From NCBI GenBank assembly GCA_947561395.2, contig OX387190.1:36568392-36632391 (forward strand): DNA of 64,000 nucleotides, written 5' to 3'. Positions 40,283-50,880 of the stretch are shown here, piece by piece (the stretch's first letter is position 1; every line of letters starts with the position of its first letter). This DNA is from Buxus sempervirens. Taxonomy: Eukaryota > Streptophyta > Magnoliopsida > Buxales > Buxaceae. Below the pieces are notes generated by a model, which worked only from the letters and a program-made list of their open reading frames with translations, ran no database searches and was not told the origin of the DNA. The translations under genes were made by a program, and so were the position numbers.

Positions 40283-41130
40283 GAGGTACCTTCAGCTTAT
40301 ATTGGGATACCTTTGACTTATATTGGAATACCTTAGGCTAATTTTGGTGACTGCATATGGCTTACCATGGGAGTACCTTAGGCTTATATTGGAGGTACCT
40401 TAGGCTTACATGAGGGTATCTTGGACTTAGAGTGGGGTACCTTAAGCTTATTTTAAGGGTACCTACCACGATTTAGGGAGGTACCTTCGGGTTATAGTGG
40501 GGTACCTGACAGTGGCGGAACCAGGACTCCAAATCTGGGGAGGCAAAAAAAATTTTCAATCAACACTTCTCATGAAATATAGAAATTTTAATGAGTTGGG
40601 GGTGGGCAAACCAGAAATTTTAGAGGGGGTTCTCATGAAATATAGAAATTTCAATGAGTTGGGGGGGCAAACTAGAAATTTTAGAAGGGATTCTTATGAA
40701 ATATAAAAATTTTCAATGGGTTGGGGGGGCAAACCAAAAATTTTAGGGGGGGCAAAACTTAAATTTTAATTAAAAAATATATAAAACATATACCTTTTTT
40801 ATTAAAAATTAAAAGTTAGGGGGGGATTGCCCCCCCCTAAGATGAATGTGGTTCTGCCACTGGTACCTGAGGTACCCCGTATTTGACAAAGATACTCCAT
40901 TGTTAGGCCGAAGGCACTTCCAAGAAGATGATCGGGTATCCCAATATTTGACAAACGTACCCTATTGTTAAGCTCTAAAGGTCAATTAAGGGTTATCAAA
41001 TATGGGGTACCCCCATGTTTGCCTGAGGTACTCCTATATTTGACAAAGGTACCCCATTGTTAAGATCGGGTACCCTCATGTTTGCCTAAGGTACCCCAGT
41101 ATTTGACAGAGGTATCCCATTATTTGCCCC
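40283..41130. repeat. GGTACC minisatellite, two unit types
   Basis: Left block (40283-40509): irregular units of about 22-30 bp such as GGTACCTTAGGCTTATATTG. Right block (40863-41130): units such as GGTACCCCATTGTTAAG and GGTACCCCAGTATTTGACA. The hAT element at 40510-40862 separates the two. Confidence 0.75.
40510..40862. mobile_element. hAT MITE with 8-bp target duplication
   Basis: TIRs CAGTGGCGGAACCA and the inverse of TGGTTCTGCCACTG match at 13 of 14 positions. The flanking GTACCTGA is perfect on both sides (40502-40509, 40863-40870). Inside are three tandem units of about 61 bp (about 40570-40750) with ATGAAATATAGAAATTT and GGGGGGGCAAAC. Confidence 0.92.
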
Positions 41131-41639
41131 CATATCTGATAGCCTTCACTTATTTTAGTTCGTTGGATTGCGCTTCACAGAGGATGCGTTGCTTCACAGA
41201 CGATATCCTTCAGAGAAGATCCGAGCGCTAATTTAAATGACATATCTGTTAATTTTTAAACAATCCAATAAAAAACTACAAATAAAGTTGTAAATAAAAA
41301 TCCTACAGAATTGATGACCCGATGATGATTACCAACGAGACCTTTGATGGGTGGAGGATTTGGTTCGGACGAAGTGAGCTTCGTGGCATCGATGGGTTGA
41401 GGAGTCCAGTCCAACCATTCACACGAGGTGCCGACAACGAATATAATAGAATCTTTTCTGTTCCTAGATAAGGGAGCAGTAACGAATTTCCTTTTTCTTA
41501 ACTTCCACCGTTGAAATTTTCCATATTGTTGTTTGTTCAATAACCTAGTGTCAAACGTGTAATCTCGAAGTCTCTAGAAGTTGGAATGAAATCGTATGCC
41601 ATACTTTCTTTCCTAAATTGTTCCTTGATATAGCTATGA

Positions 41640-41960
41640 GATGTTGCTATGTGGAGTATCTCACGATTATTATTTTTTCATATAAAAAAATGTATCAAAT
41701 GGGCCTCACATGAAAAAACAATGAATGTGAGATGCTGTCAATCTCACGGCCATTGCTTTTTCATGTGGAAAAAATATATCAAGTGGGCCTTACATAAAAA
41801 AAAAAAAAGTGATCGTGAAATGCTCCATATGACAGTATCTCATGACCAATGTTTTTTCATGTGGGATCCACTTGATATATTTTTTTCACATGAAAAAACA
41901 ACGGCTGTTAAATGCTCCAGTTTTTTTTTTTTTTTTTGTAGAAATGAAATGCTCCAGATG
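41640..41960. repeat. Short direct and inverted repeats
   Basis: TTTTTCATGTGGAAAAAATA / TATCAAGTGGGCC-type units occur at about 41669, 41757 and, inverted, at 41852-41900. These could be degraded MITE pieces. No gene. Confidence 0.5.
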
Positions 41961-42331
41961 ATAGCATCTTATGATCACATTAAAAAATAATTCAAGAAAC
42001 AAACGATTTCATTCCCTAATGGAAGAGGAAATAAGATCCATACGTTGGTATTGTTTTCCGTGTTTCCTTGCTTATATTAATAAGTGCAAGTTACCACAAG
42101 ATTTGTTTGATGCCGATGGTCAAGGCAACAGCACAAGGAAACACATGCTTTGTTAATAAAATTAATCATTTCAAGGACACGTGCCCCCGAAAGCGTTCCC
42201 TTCTGGATGATTCGGCAATTCGTGAAGCATATTCTTCGTCGGAGCTGGTGATAACGTGCGGGCCGGGGACCCTTCAATGCATGACCACGTGCATCGCGTT
42301 GGCTTTGACCATCAGTGAATGACAAAATAAA

Positions 42332-42470
42332 GAGAGCGTTTCGCATGCGACCACCATGCTGTCAACTTAAAAGGCACGGATGGATGGGAGGGACCCACAC
42401 ATTCAAATTCCTTTCTAACCGGTGGTTTCACATAACCATTGGATTTCTGCGCCAGAAAAAATGCTTTTCA
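42332..42470. repeat. Dispersed repeat, copy B (related to 23530-23690)
   Basis: Starts GAGAGCGTTTCGCATGCGACC and shares CCCACACATTCAAATTCC and AACCGGTGGTTTCA with copy A. Confidence 0.55.
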
Positions 42471-42489
42471 AAATAAAGGGTGACCTCAT

Positions 42490-42905
42490 ACGAATTATAA
42501 TTTTACATTCTCTTTTTTATCAGTTGTTGTATTTATATTCTTTATTTAACATAATCATTATAGTTGTACTTTTTAATGTTAAATTCTCTTAACTTTTATT
42601 ATTTATTTTTATTTAAGAGCTAAAATAACCTTCTACAAAATAAAAATTATTAAATAGCCAAATTACTAAATGAAGGGTTGAATTTCAATAAATAATTATC
42701 AATTTAGCAACTCAATATCAATGTCTTAAGGTATAGATGTAATAAATAAAATAATACAGTAACACATATAAGTGAAAATATAAGATCATATAGGAGGAAA
42801 AATGGGAAATATTTCTTATTTTATAGAAGGTTGCCTTTCTCATGTAATTAAAAAAAAAAAGCTAACACAATTGCAACAGTTATGCTAAATATGTGTATTA
42901 AATAT
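42490..42905. mobile_element. Inverted-repeat MITE, copy 1
   Basis: Related to the element at 50669-51193: both contain TAACCTTCTA, GAATTTCAAT(A/G)AA(T/A)AATTAT, AATAATACA and GAAAATATAAGAT in the same order. The left arm (TAGTTGTACTTTTTAATGTTAA) is inverted on the right. AT-rich and non-coding. Confidence 0.6.
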
Positions 42906-43271
42906 GCTGGATATTATAACATACAGATACTGATACGAAAGATGCCTACCAACATTTTTAGTGCTTTGCTACCCAGAAAAGTACTTATGGATAGGAAAAT
43001 AGCCGTACAACCCAAACCGGTTGGGTTTCTTCAGCGGTACAAGTTGTACTGCCGTCGTGCCCCAAATAGTAAGTACTAAGAACACTAGCAGCAGCTTACC
43101 CATTCAAATTCCTTATTTTGAGGAATCTGGGTCATTTTTCTATTATAGGGATTGTCTTCTCAGCAAGTCACTACATCAGATTCCCTATTTTTTTCCCTAA
43201 ATCATTAAAATATTAATTTTTTTAAAAAAAATACTTTTTAAATAAAAAATATTTTTTATTATAAAAAATAT

Positions 43272-43612
43272 TTCTAACGGTTATATTCTCCAACGATATT
43301 ATATTTAATTTTTTTTAAAAAAAATATTTTTTTAAAACTCAAATAATGTTTTTAATAGTTATATTCTACAACTATATTATATTTAAAAAAAACTCTAAAA
43401 ATCATTTTCAACGGCTATATTCTCCAACGGGTATAATTTGAACGATTATATTCTCCAACAGTCATATTTCTAACGGCTATATTCTCCAACAGTCATATTT
43501 CCAACAGCTATATTCTCCAACAGTCATATTCTCGAAAAGACATTTCCAACAGCTATATTCTCAAACGGTCATATTTCCAACAGACATATTTCCAACGGCT
43601 ATATTTTTTCCC
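43272..43612 (+). repeat. Subterminal CCAACGGCTATATT repeat array
   Basis: About a dozen degenerate copies of a 12-17-bp unit of the form CCAACGGCTATATTCT / CCAACAGTCATATT lie between the left TIR and the transposase TATA box. Subterminal arrays in DNA transposons often bind their own transposition proteins; that role is inferred here. Confidence 0.8.
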
Positions 43613-43620
43613 TATAAAAT
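43613..43620 (+). promoter_or_regulatory. Transposase TATA box
   Basis: TATAAAAT lies 68 nt upstream of the transposase ATG, right after the subterminal array, giving a likely leader of about 40 nt. Confidence 0.6.
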
Positions 43621-43658
43621 TGAGTGATTTCTTTGCAAATCACTCTCCATCTCAAATT

Positions 43659-43686
43659 GTGATAATAATTATACTTACATTGTCTT
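43659..43686 (+). repeat. 28-nt segment shared with the ORF1 splice junction
   Basis: This segment, just upstream of the transposase ATG, matches 46006-46033 at 27 of 28 positions in the same orientation. ORF1 is on the other strand, so the transposase leader is antisense to the ORF1 exon/intron donor. Confidence 0.85.
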
Positions 43687-43687
43687 T

Positions 43688-44989
43688 ATGGATTTCTTTT
43701 CTGATGATGACATTCTCTATGAATCTTTTTCTGATGATGAAGAGGAGGTCGCAATAACAACTGCTATTGAACAAGAACATTTGAAGACAAAAAGAGGCTC
43801 AACATCTGATCATGGTTCTATTCAAAGGCGTATGTTCATCAATCGCAATTCGATGGCTGGCCACCAACGTCTAATTCAAGATTATTTTGCTGAGCCATCA
43901 GTTTATCCTGAAAATATGTTTCGAAGGAGATTTCGTATGCGTCGTGAGTTATTCCTTCGTATTAAATATGCAGTAGAAGCGTATGACCCATATTTTTTGC
44001 AAAAAAGGAATGCCGCTGGGAAGCTTGGGTTATCCTCTTTGCAAAAGATAACTGCTGCATTTAGAATGCTTGCTTATGGAGTAACAGCTGACTTGACAGA
44101 TGAGTATGTTAGGATTGGAGAAACCACCGCAAGAGAAAGCATGAAGAAATTTGTGAAAGCAATGGTTGCAATTTTTTCAGATGAGTACTTGAGAAAACCG
44201 AACAACAATGACACAGCTAGATTGCTAGCTGAAGGCTCACGACGAGGAACCCCGGGAATGTTGGGGAGTATTGATTGCATGCACTGGGAATGGAAGAATT
44301 GTCCCACTCAATGGTCAGGTATGTATACTGGTCGTGGTGGTAAACCAACACTTATTTTGGAAGCTGTTGCTTCATATGATACTTGGATATGGCATGCATT
44401 TTTTGGTTTACCAGGGTCTCATAATGACATCAATGTGCTGGAACGATCTTCTTTGTTTAATGATCTTGCTCAAGGGCGGGCTCCTCGAGTTAACTATTCA
44501 ATTAATGGTCATGATTATAATATGGGATACTATCTAGCAGATGGTATATATCCCACTTGGGCAACTTTTGTAAAAACAATTCCAATACCGGTAGGGGTGA
44601 AGAAGAAAAATTTTGCTGCAACTCATGAAGCTTTGAGGAAGGATGTTGAACGTGCATTTGGAGTGTTACAATCAAGATTTGCAATTGTTCGTGGACCTGC
44701 ACGTTATTTTAATCAGGATGATCTAAAAGAAATCATGATGGCGTGCATAATTATGCATAACATGATTGTTGAAGATGAGAGACATTTGTATCAAAATGGA
44801 ACAGCCTTCTCAAACTATGAGTATGATCAAGACAATGAGGGTCCAGCCCAAGTAGCGATTTCGACTACAAAGACAAATGAAGTTCGAAATTTCATTATGC
44901 ACCACTTGGAAATTAGAGATAGAGAGGTTCATACTAGACTCCAAGAAGACCTCATCGAGCATTTATGGAAAATTTATAGTGAATCTTAG
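43688..44989 (+). CDS. PIF/Harbinger transposase (DDE_Tnp_4)
   Basis: Uninterrupted 433-aa nuclease that would cut at the element TIRs and insert at TAA/TTA targets. An acidic N-terminus (DDEEE) is followed by a helix-turn-helix-like region (LSSLQKITAAFRMLAYG, about 115-131). The catalytic domain has GSIDCMHW (D196), the family block GSHNDIN (243-249), YYLADGIYP (D285) and DVERAFGVLQSRF (E321); 35 residues separate D285 and E321, as usual for this superfamily. The tail MACIIMHNMIVED is typical. The start is supported by the TATA box upstream and the absence of an earlier in-frame ATG nearby. No premature stop, so it is potentially functional. It is too diverged to be the source of the H1/H2 remnants by eye. 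Confidence 0.93.
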   Translation: MDFFSDDDILYESFSDDEEEVAITTAIEQEHLKTKRGSTSDHGSIQRRMFINRNSMAGHQRLIQDYFAEPSVYPENMFRRRFRMRRELFLRIKYAVEAYDPYFLQKRNAAGKLGLSSLQKITAAFRMLAYGVTADLTDEYVRIGETTARESMKKFVKAMVAIFSDEYLRKPNNNDTARLLAEGSRRGTPGMLGSIDCMHWEWKNCPTQWSGMYTGRGGKPTLILEAVASYDTWIWHAFFGLPGSHNDINVLERSSLFNDLAQGRAPRVNYSINGHDYNMGYYLADGIYPTWATFVKTIPIPVGVKKKNFAATHEALRKDVERAFGVLQSRFAIVRGPARYFNQDDLKEIMMACIIMHNMIVEDERHLYQNGTAFSNYEYDQDNEGPAQVAISTTKTNEVRNFIMHHLEIRDREVHTRLQEDLIEHLWKIYSES

Positions 44990-45285
44990 GAAAAGAAGAG
45001 TAGAGTATAAGAACTACTACTACCCATCTTGTATGTTTTTAATTTATTCAATTCAAGCATGTCATTTTATTCTAGCATAACTCGTCTCAATATTTCTGTG
45101 TAAATGAACAAAAATATCCCATCAGCAAAGAGTATTGCATCTGAAGCTATGTGATTTCCAACTTCAAAATTAAAATCAAGCTATGCTCGTTGTAGTGTGA
45201 CAAATCAATATCTAAGATTTGATCTAGTTAAAGTTAAGGTTCACATAATTACAAAAAACAACTTTAAATAACTAACACAAATAGA

Positions 45286-46439
45286 TTAACTTCGAGTATT
45301 CTGTCTTTGCTTTTCCAAAATGTCCCTACGAAGATGTTGAAAATATTCTCTAGTTTCAGGGTCCATCGTGCTTGTATCTTTCATCATGATCTCAGTCTCA
45401 TGGCGCGCTCTTTCGGTCTCTTGACGCGCTCTTTCAATCTCTTGACGCGCTCTTTCGGTCTCTTGACGCGATCGCTCAAGTTGAAGTTTCTCATTTTTTA
45501 TACGGTTTGCTTCTTGTGCTTCCAATAGTTGCGCTTGTTGAATTTGAAGAAGCTTTTCTCGTTGTTCGGCATTTGAATTAAGTTTTTCCATTTTCTCTTC
45601 ATGAGCTTTTTTCTTTTCATCTCTCAACTCAACTAGAACACCTGAAAGTTGAGTACCATCACCTAGCAAGCTCTTTCCTTGTTTTTTCCTCTCCTTCGCA
45701 GCCTTTCTTCCCATAGGTCTCTCCAATTCCACAAAACTACTTGGTTCGGATTGGTCTTCGCCTAAATCTGTGGATTCTGGAGTTGAAGGAGAAGATGGTG
45801 TAACAGATCTTCTTTTAGAACATACTTGCTTATTAGGCTTAGACCGTTGGTTCCATTTAGGTTGGTCCTTCAAAAGAACCCAACAATGATCATACCGAAA
45901 ATGTTGTTTGGTCAAAGCATGGAACATCCTTCGAGCTTCTTGAACCTATGAATATTTAACAAAACAAATTAGAAATTTTAAATTTGTAAAAGAATAGTTA
46001 ACGAAGTGATAATAATTCTACTTACATTGTCTTCCTCACTAACCCCGCTTCTATGTTGTGCTTCGACTTGACTTAAGAAACCGCAAAACTTATTGACAGC
46101 TTGTTGGATATTCGACCACCGATGGCTTAAAGAGGTGACTGAGCGTGCAGGCCAACCCATCTTTTTCTCTTGATTATAGCTGTTTTCAATTCTTTTCCAA
46201 AAAGTATCCCATTTTGCATTAGTTCCAATTATAGGATCCAAACTAGTATTGAGCCAACAAGAAACTAATAGTTTGTCTTCATCTGGACTGAAGTTTTGGC
46301 CACGTTTTTTATTGGAAGACCCTACTTCATGGACTTCAGGTGAAGTTTGTTCAACTTGTATAGAATCCTCATTAAATAATTGGGTGCCATCTTGCAAAGG
46401 GGAGCTAATTGTAGAACCTTCTTGTGTTTGTATGTTCAT
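45286..46439 (-). CDS. PIF/Harbinger ORF1: Myb/SANT-like protein with NAM-associated C-terminus
   Basis: Accessory protein of PIF/Pong transposons, thought to bind element DNA and bring the transposase to the nucleus. Two exons join in phase: 46439-46026 and 45945-45286 (80-nt intron, GTAAGT donor, ATAG acceptor), giving 357 aa. Residues 49-122 form a Myb/SANT-like domain (NFSPDEDKLLVSCWLN, with RSVTSLSHRW later). The rest matches the NAM-associated domain, with a charged coiled coil containing the heptad RQETERA four times. The exon 1 frame continues to an AG acceptor just before the ATG (46442/46441), so an upstream exon exists or the leader is spliced. A candidate first coding exon at 49493-49424 would join in frame and add 24 residues. 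Converges with the transposase gene. Confidence 0.9.
45396..45480 (-). repeat. 21-bp tandem repeat encoding RQETERA heptads
   Basis: Four copies of a 21-bp unit (plus strand CTCTTTCGGTCTCTTGACGCG) lie within ORF1 exon 2 and encode an alpha-helical heptad series. Length changes here would keep the frame. Confidence 0.85.
46006..46033 (-). repeat. 28-nt segment at the ORF1 5' splice site
   Basis: Spans the last eight bases of ORF1 exon 1 and the first 20 of its intron (GACAAT/GTAAGT). The partner copy is at 43659-43686, with one mismatch. Confidence 0.85.
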
Positions 46440-47529
46440 TCCTAGAGAAGAAACAATTCTTGATCAATAAGGGGGTAATAAAAAAATATACATTCAAATA
46501 TAGTTGCAAAACAACAAGCATCAAAGAAAGATAATGTTAAAAACTAAGATAGAATGAAATGCAAAGAAAAACCTGATTTCTTAGACCAATCTGGGCAAGA
46601 TACTTTAGATTCAGTCTACGAGATCAGTTGCTCAATTCAAGCATTCAAATTCAATTAGAAAAAAAAAAGACCTTTGAAGCTTTATTTATTTGACTTAAAA
46701 TCATTTAAACAATGAAGCAAAAAGATCTACTTACAAAAAAGTGACAGAAATATACTGATGAACTAATCGTGACTTGGTTTTGGGAGTTTGGAGCTCTTTG
46801 GTGATTTCTTCTTTCTCAATTTCAAAGTATTTTGCTGACTAAATATTTCTGATCTCCAATTAGAAATCCAAGAAAATTTAGGTCTGAAGAATTTTATTTA
46901 TCTTACTGAAAAATAATGCTTCTGGTAGCTCCTATTTTATCAATCACGTCAGCAAGTTCAATCGATTATCTATCAACCCACCGCCAACATAACAAATCAG
47001 GAATACACCCTGGCTGATAAAAGTTTAACCCATCTAACAGTACTATCCAGCCTCCATCAACCAATACTGGCTCCTCTTCCCCATCCAACAACTGCAGCTG
47101 AGTCCCCTCATCAAGTTATCCAGCTTCAATTTTATCACTTCTTTTAAACCCAAAAGTAAGAATTCAACTTCTTTCTTTATTGCTGTCCCATTACAGGTAA
47201 AACTCAAGTACGTAGAGAGAATCATAATTCTAAGATTTCTTAAACCCCAATCACAAGCGCCCAACTAAAAACCATCCCATTTTGAGAAGGAATTTATTGA
47301 CTATTTTTTTTCTTAATCACATTGGTAGACATCGCAACTTCAGTCCTATTTCCAATCACACTCCCTACAAAAAATAATCAAGTCTTCATTAATCAATGTC
47401 CATTGAGATGATAAAAGCTTTATAGTCCTCTCAACCCAAGAGAGAGAGAGATAGAGAGAGAGAACTTTGCGTCAAAATTCCTCTTATTTCTTTTCACCTA
47501 AATACCCCAGAAAACTGTATGAAAAATCA

Positions 47530-47828
47530 CTAAATATATCTTTTGACCCCTATTCCTAAATTATACTTTTGTTGGACAAATTATATACATGAGCAAAACT
47601 GAAACAAGTGGAAATTCTACCCTATCTTTCCAAAACCTGAAGGTATGAGGACTAAGGTCTAAATCCACAGAATTAACTAAAAATTTTCAATCACCTATAT
47701 TGGGGTCCAATTCATTCTTGCCAATCACCAAATGCATCTTTTGACCCCTATTCCTAAATCACTTTTGTTGGACAATTTATATACATGAGCAAAACGGGAA
47801 CAGGTGGAAATTCCACCCTATCTCCATA
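47530..47828. repeat. Direct duplication inside the Harbinger element
   Basis: About 47530-47632 is repeated at about 47722-47825; both contain TCTTTTGACCCCTATTCCTA and TATATACATGAGCAAAAC, about 85-90% alike by eye. It lies in the presumed long first intron of ORF1. Confidence 0.8.
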
Positions 47829-49346
47829 TCTCTCCATATACGACCACTCTAACATATGCCTTTCTAGAAAATCTAATTTACATACAAATCATTTATATTC
47901 ATGCCAATTTTTGAATCTGCACCGGCAATAAATACTACCTCATACAATCTGTCTATCACTCACAAAGGCACACAGATATGAGTAGATCACTAATCCTAAG
48001 ACCTCCTTCAATTTTGTTGATACTGTTTTTGCTAAAACCTATAGTAACTTCTTGTTGAATTGATTTTGAGGAAGTCTCTCACCTGTTGAGCACCATCTCT
48101 TTTGAGAACCAAGATAATGAATGTCACGTGATTACCACTGTTCAAAATTCCCTTTGTGAAAATTTCTGGAAAAGCATTAATCAAATTTTTTTGAAGATTT
48201 TCCAACATTCATGGTATAAGGTCATAAGTCAATCAATACCTGGAGCCTTAACCTATTTAAATAAACCCTTTCCCTTACTTCTGCTCCTTCAAGCTTCCTT
48301 TCTATCTAAACCTTTTGCTCTCTAAGACTGAATCCATATAAAAATAAAAAATTCCATTGAGATCTTGATTGTACAAACTACAAACCGGTATAAAGTTTAA
48401 CAAGTATCTTCCTCAAACTTGTTTAAATCCGTAACCTCCTTTCCTCCTTCAACCAGTTTTATCATTTGCTACTCAATAAAATAATCCCATATTCCCATCT
48501 GTCTCTAGATTTTTTATTCCAAAAAGTATCTCTTCTTTACTTAACAAAATTTTCAATACCTCTAACTATCTTTTCAGCCCCTTAAATAATATAGGACTAT
48601 TAAAACTTGGCTGTGTTACCAGTGCCTGCTATAAGGTATGAAAATGGCATTTTAGATTCAGATGCAATTACAAAAAAAGGATAATTGCTATTCTGATATT
48701 TCAAAATGAGGTCACTGGCTTGAATTTTCAGAAACTTTGTGTCTAAGAGGATTCAACTGCAGCTCCTTCCTCGATGGATGCAATTACAACAGAGATTTAG
48801 GCTATCCTGATATTCCTAAATAAGGGCATGGACTCCAAAAGTAAATATAGATCACACTACACACAAGGCATAAAATTGAATCAGACTATCACAACAAATT
48901 AAAAACCCGTGTAATTGAAATCATAGAATTTAAAAAAGGAGAAATCTGAAAAATCTGATATAATTTTAGCTGTAATCCTCTCCATTTCTCTCTCACGCAC
49001 ACTCTATCAAACACCCCATCAGCTCATGAATTCTGTAATTTATATATTCAAACATTAAGCAATGGACGGCTATTTTTTTTGTCCTCTTCGGGTGCTACAT
49101 TGAGATCACATTACGAACTTGATCAACAATTTTGAATCTCAGTTTAGGGTTTTGGAGAATGGTATCACTGGCATTCGAAATTGACTGTTTCAATCCATCA
49201 TATCTCACAAAATTTCAATGTAACTCGTCTGCAATGTCTACACTATGACGAACATGTTCGTATTTGAACAAACCAAGAATCGGGGTTGGGATTTAAGATA
49301 AATGACTTCAATGGCGAGAGAGGAAACTCCGATTCTGTCTGGGTTT

Positions 49347-49349
<3 letters not shown>

Positions 49350-49414
<65 letters not shown>
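49350..49414. repeat. GA microsatellite
   Basis: About 32 GA dinucleotides, immediately downstream (in ORF1 sense) of the putative leader-exon donor at 49424/49423. Confidence 0.95.
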
Positions 49415-49417
<3 letters not shown>

Positions 49418-50668
49418 GCTTACCGTCGACAGCAGCTGACCGGTGGTGGATCTCGTGTGCCTCGAAGAGCTTCGTTCTTCCCTCAAGAGACATTTTTCTG
49501 CAGAGGCATTTTCTCTCTTTGAAGTCGTGCGTCCGTGTTTAGGTAGGTAGTGAATAGTGACTACCTAAATTTATGGAGTCACTATAGCAAAAGTTAAAAA
49601 TTTAGGTTTTAAAATAGGGATGGGGAAACTGCTGCACGACGATTTTTGGCAACATCCTTATTTTGATTCCCTGTTTTAAGGATGGGGAGTATTATGAGTA
49701 GGCTGTTGCTAGTGCTCTAAGTACCTGTACCTTATTATATGAGCCGTTTTATGTTTGCACCTTGGGTCCAATTGTTTTTTTTTTTCTTTTGGTAATCACC
49801 TTGTATCCAATTGAATAAAACCGCTAATCGTGCCTAACTAATCAACTTATTATCTTGAGACTATATCATATATTCATGTATGCTAATGCTTATTATTCCA
49901 AAATTCATTATTAAAATTTCCTAATAAAGAATTTCTTCGACTCGAGGCGCTAACTTCGACATTTATTGTTCAATTCTTCGCAAAAAGCAAGAAAAATCTA
50001 TTATTCCCCCTCCATTTGCGTCGTGAAGGATAGAAAGGTATAACTTTTTACCAAGAAGACACGGCAATATTATCGCCAAAAGCTAATGACAAAACCATCC
50101 TATGCCGATGTCAAAGACGCTTTTAGCCCTCACAACCATTGTATACCTGACTAATATTTCGCTTTCATTGAATTGGGCTGTATCACTTACAGCCCTGCAC
50201 AAACACATAAGTGTCAGAGCCACTAAGCGAGTATTTTGTCGGCCCCACAATCATGTGTCTTTGTCTAAGGCTGTACAGCGCATCTTTGCTACAGATGATG
50301 CAACCCCTCATTGAACCTGCTATCTCAAAATGACCCCTTTTCTTTCTTCAAACTCATCCTATTTTTCTAACTCCGCAAATGTTCATATGTTGCAAGAGGA
50401 TTTTCCTAAAGATCTTTTATATATATCACGTCCTCTGTTTGCTTTTTGACAGCAATTTGCCTTCTTTCCATAGAGAATCTATCATCTCATTAAAGTTTCA
50501 TATTCTTAATCCAAAAAGCAATTTCCAAAGAAATATCTTTTCAAGTTTAGAAAGAGAAAGGATTTTCTTTTTAATGATTGAGAGCACAACCAGCTGAAAA
50601 AAAATTATAAAATATAAAAAATTGGGGAAAATAGACTTTTTTTTTATTTTATGTTTTTTGCATTCATA

Positions 50669-50833
50669 GCCCTAAATTATGATATATTTGCATCTATATC
50701 ATTTTATTTTTAGTATTTGTATCCATACCCCTACATTTAGCATAATTATTACAGATGTACCCCTAATATTAAATTCCATTAACTTTCGCTGTTTATTTTC
50801 GTTAAATGAATAAATTAACCTTCTATACGATAA

Positions 50834-50880
<47 letters not shown>

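Larger units (their letters stand above)
40176..41228. mobile_element. Non-autonomous Mutator-like element filled with minisatellite
   Basis: A perfect 9-bp duplication TAATTTAAA flanks it (40167-40175 and 41229-41237). The ends GGCTCCGGATCATATCCTCTG and the inverse of CAGAGAAGATCCGAGCGC form imperfect TIRs, with CTCTGTGAAGCG repeated inside both ends. There is no ORF of note. The interior is GGTACC minisatellite interrupted by a hAT MITE. Confidence 0.8.
43080..49717 (+). mobile_element. Complete-looking PIF/Harbinger (Pong-like) element
   Basis: TAA at 43077-43079 and 49718-49720 flanks TIRs GAACACTAGCAGCAGCTTACC and the inverse of GGCTGTTGCTAGTGCTC. The 6638-bp element holds an intact DDE transposase ORF (plus) and a two- or three-exon Myb-like ORF1 (minus), arranged tail to tail. 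Both proteins are required for mobility in characterised PIF/Pong elements, so this copy could be autonomous. Orientation is given by the transposase. Confidence 0.9.
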
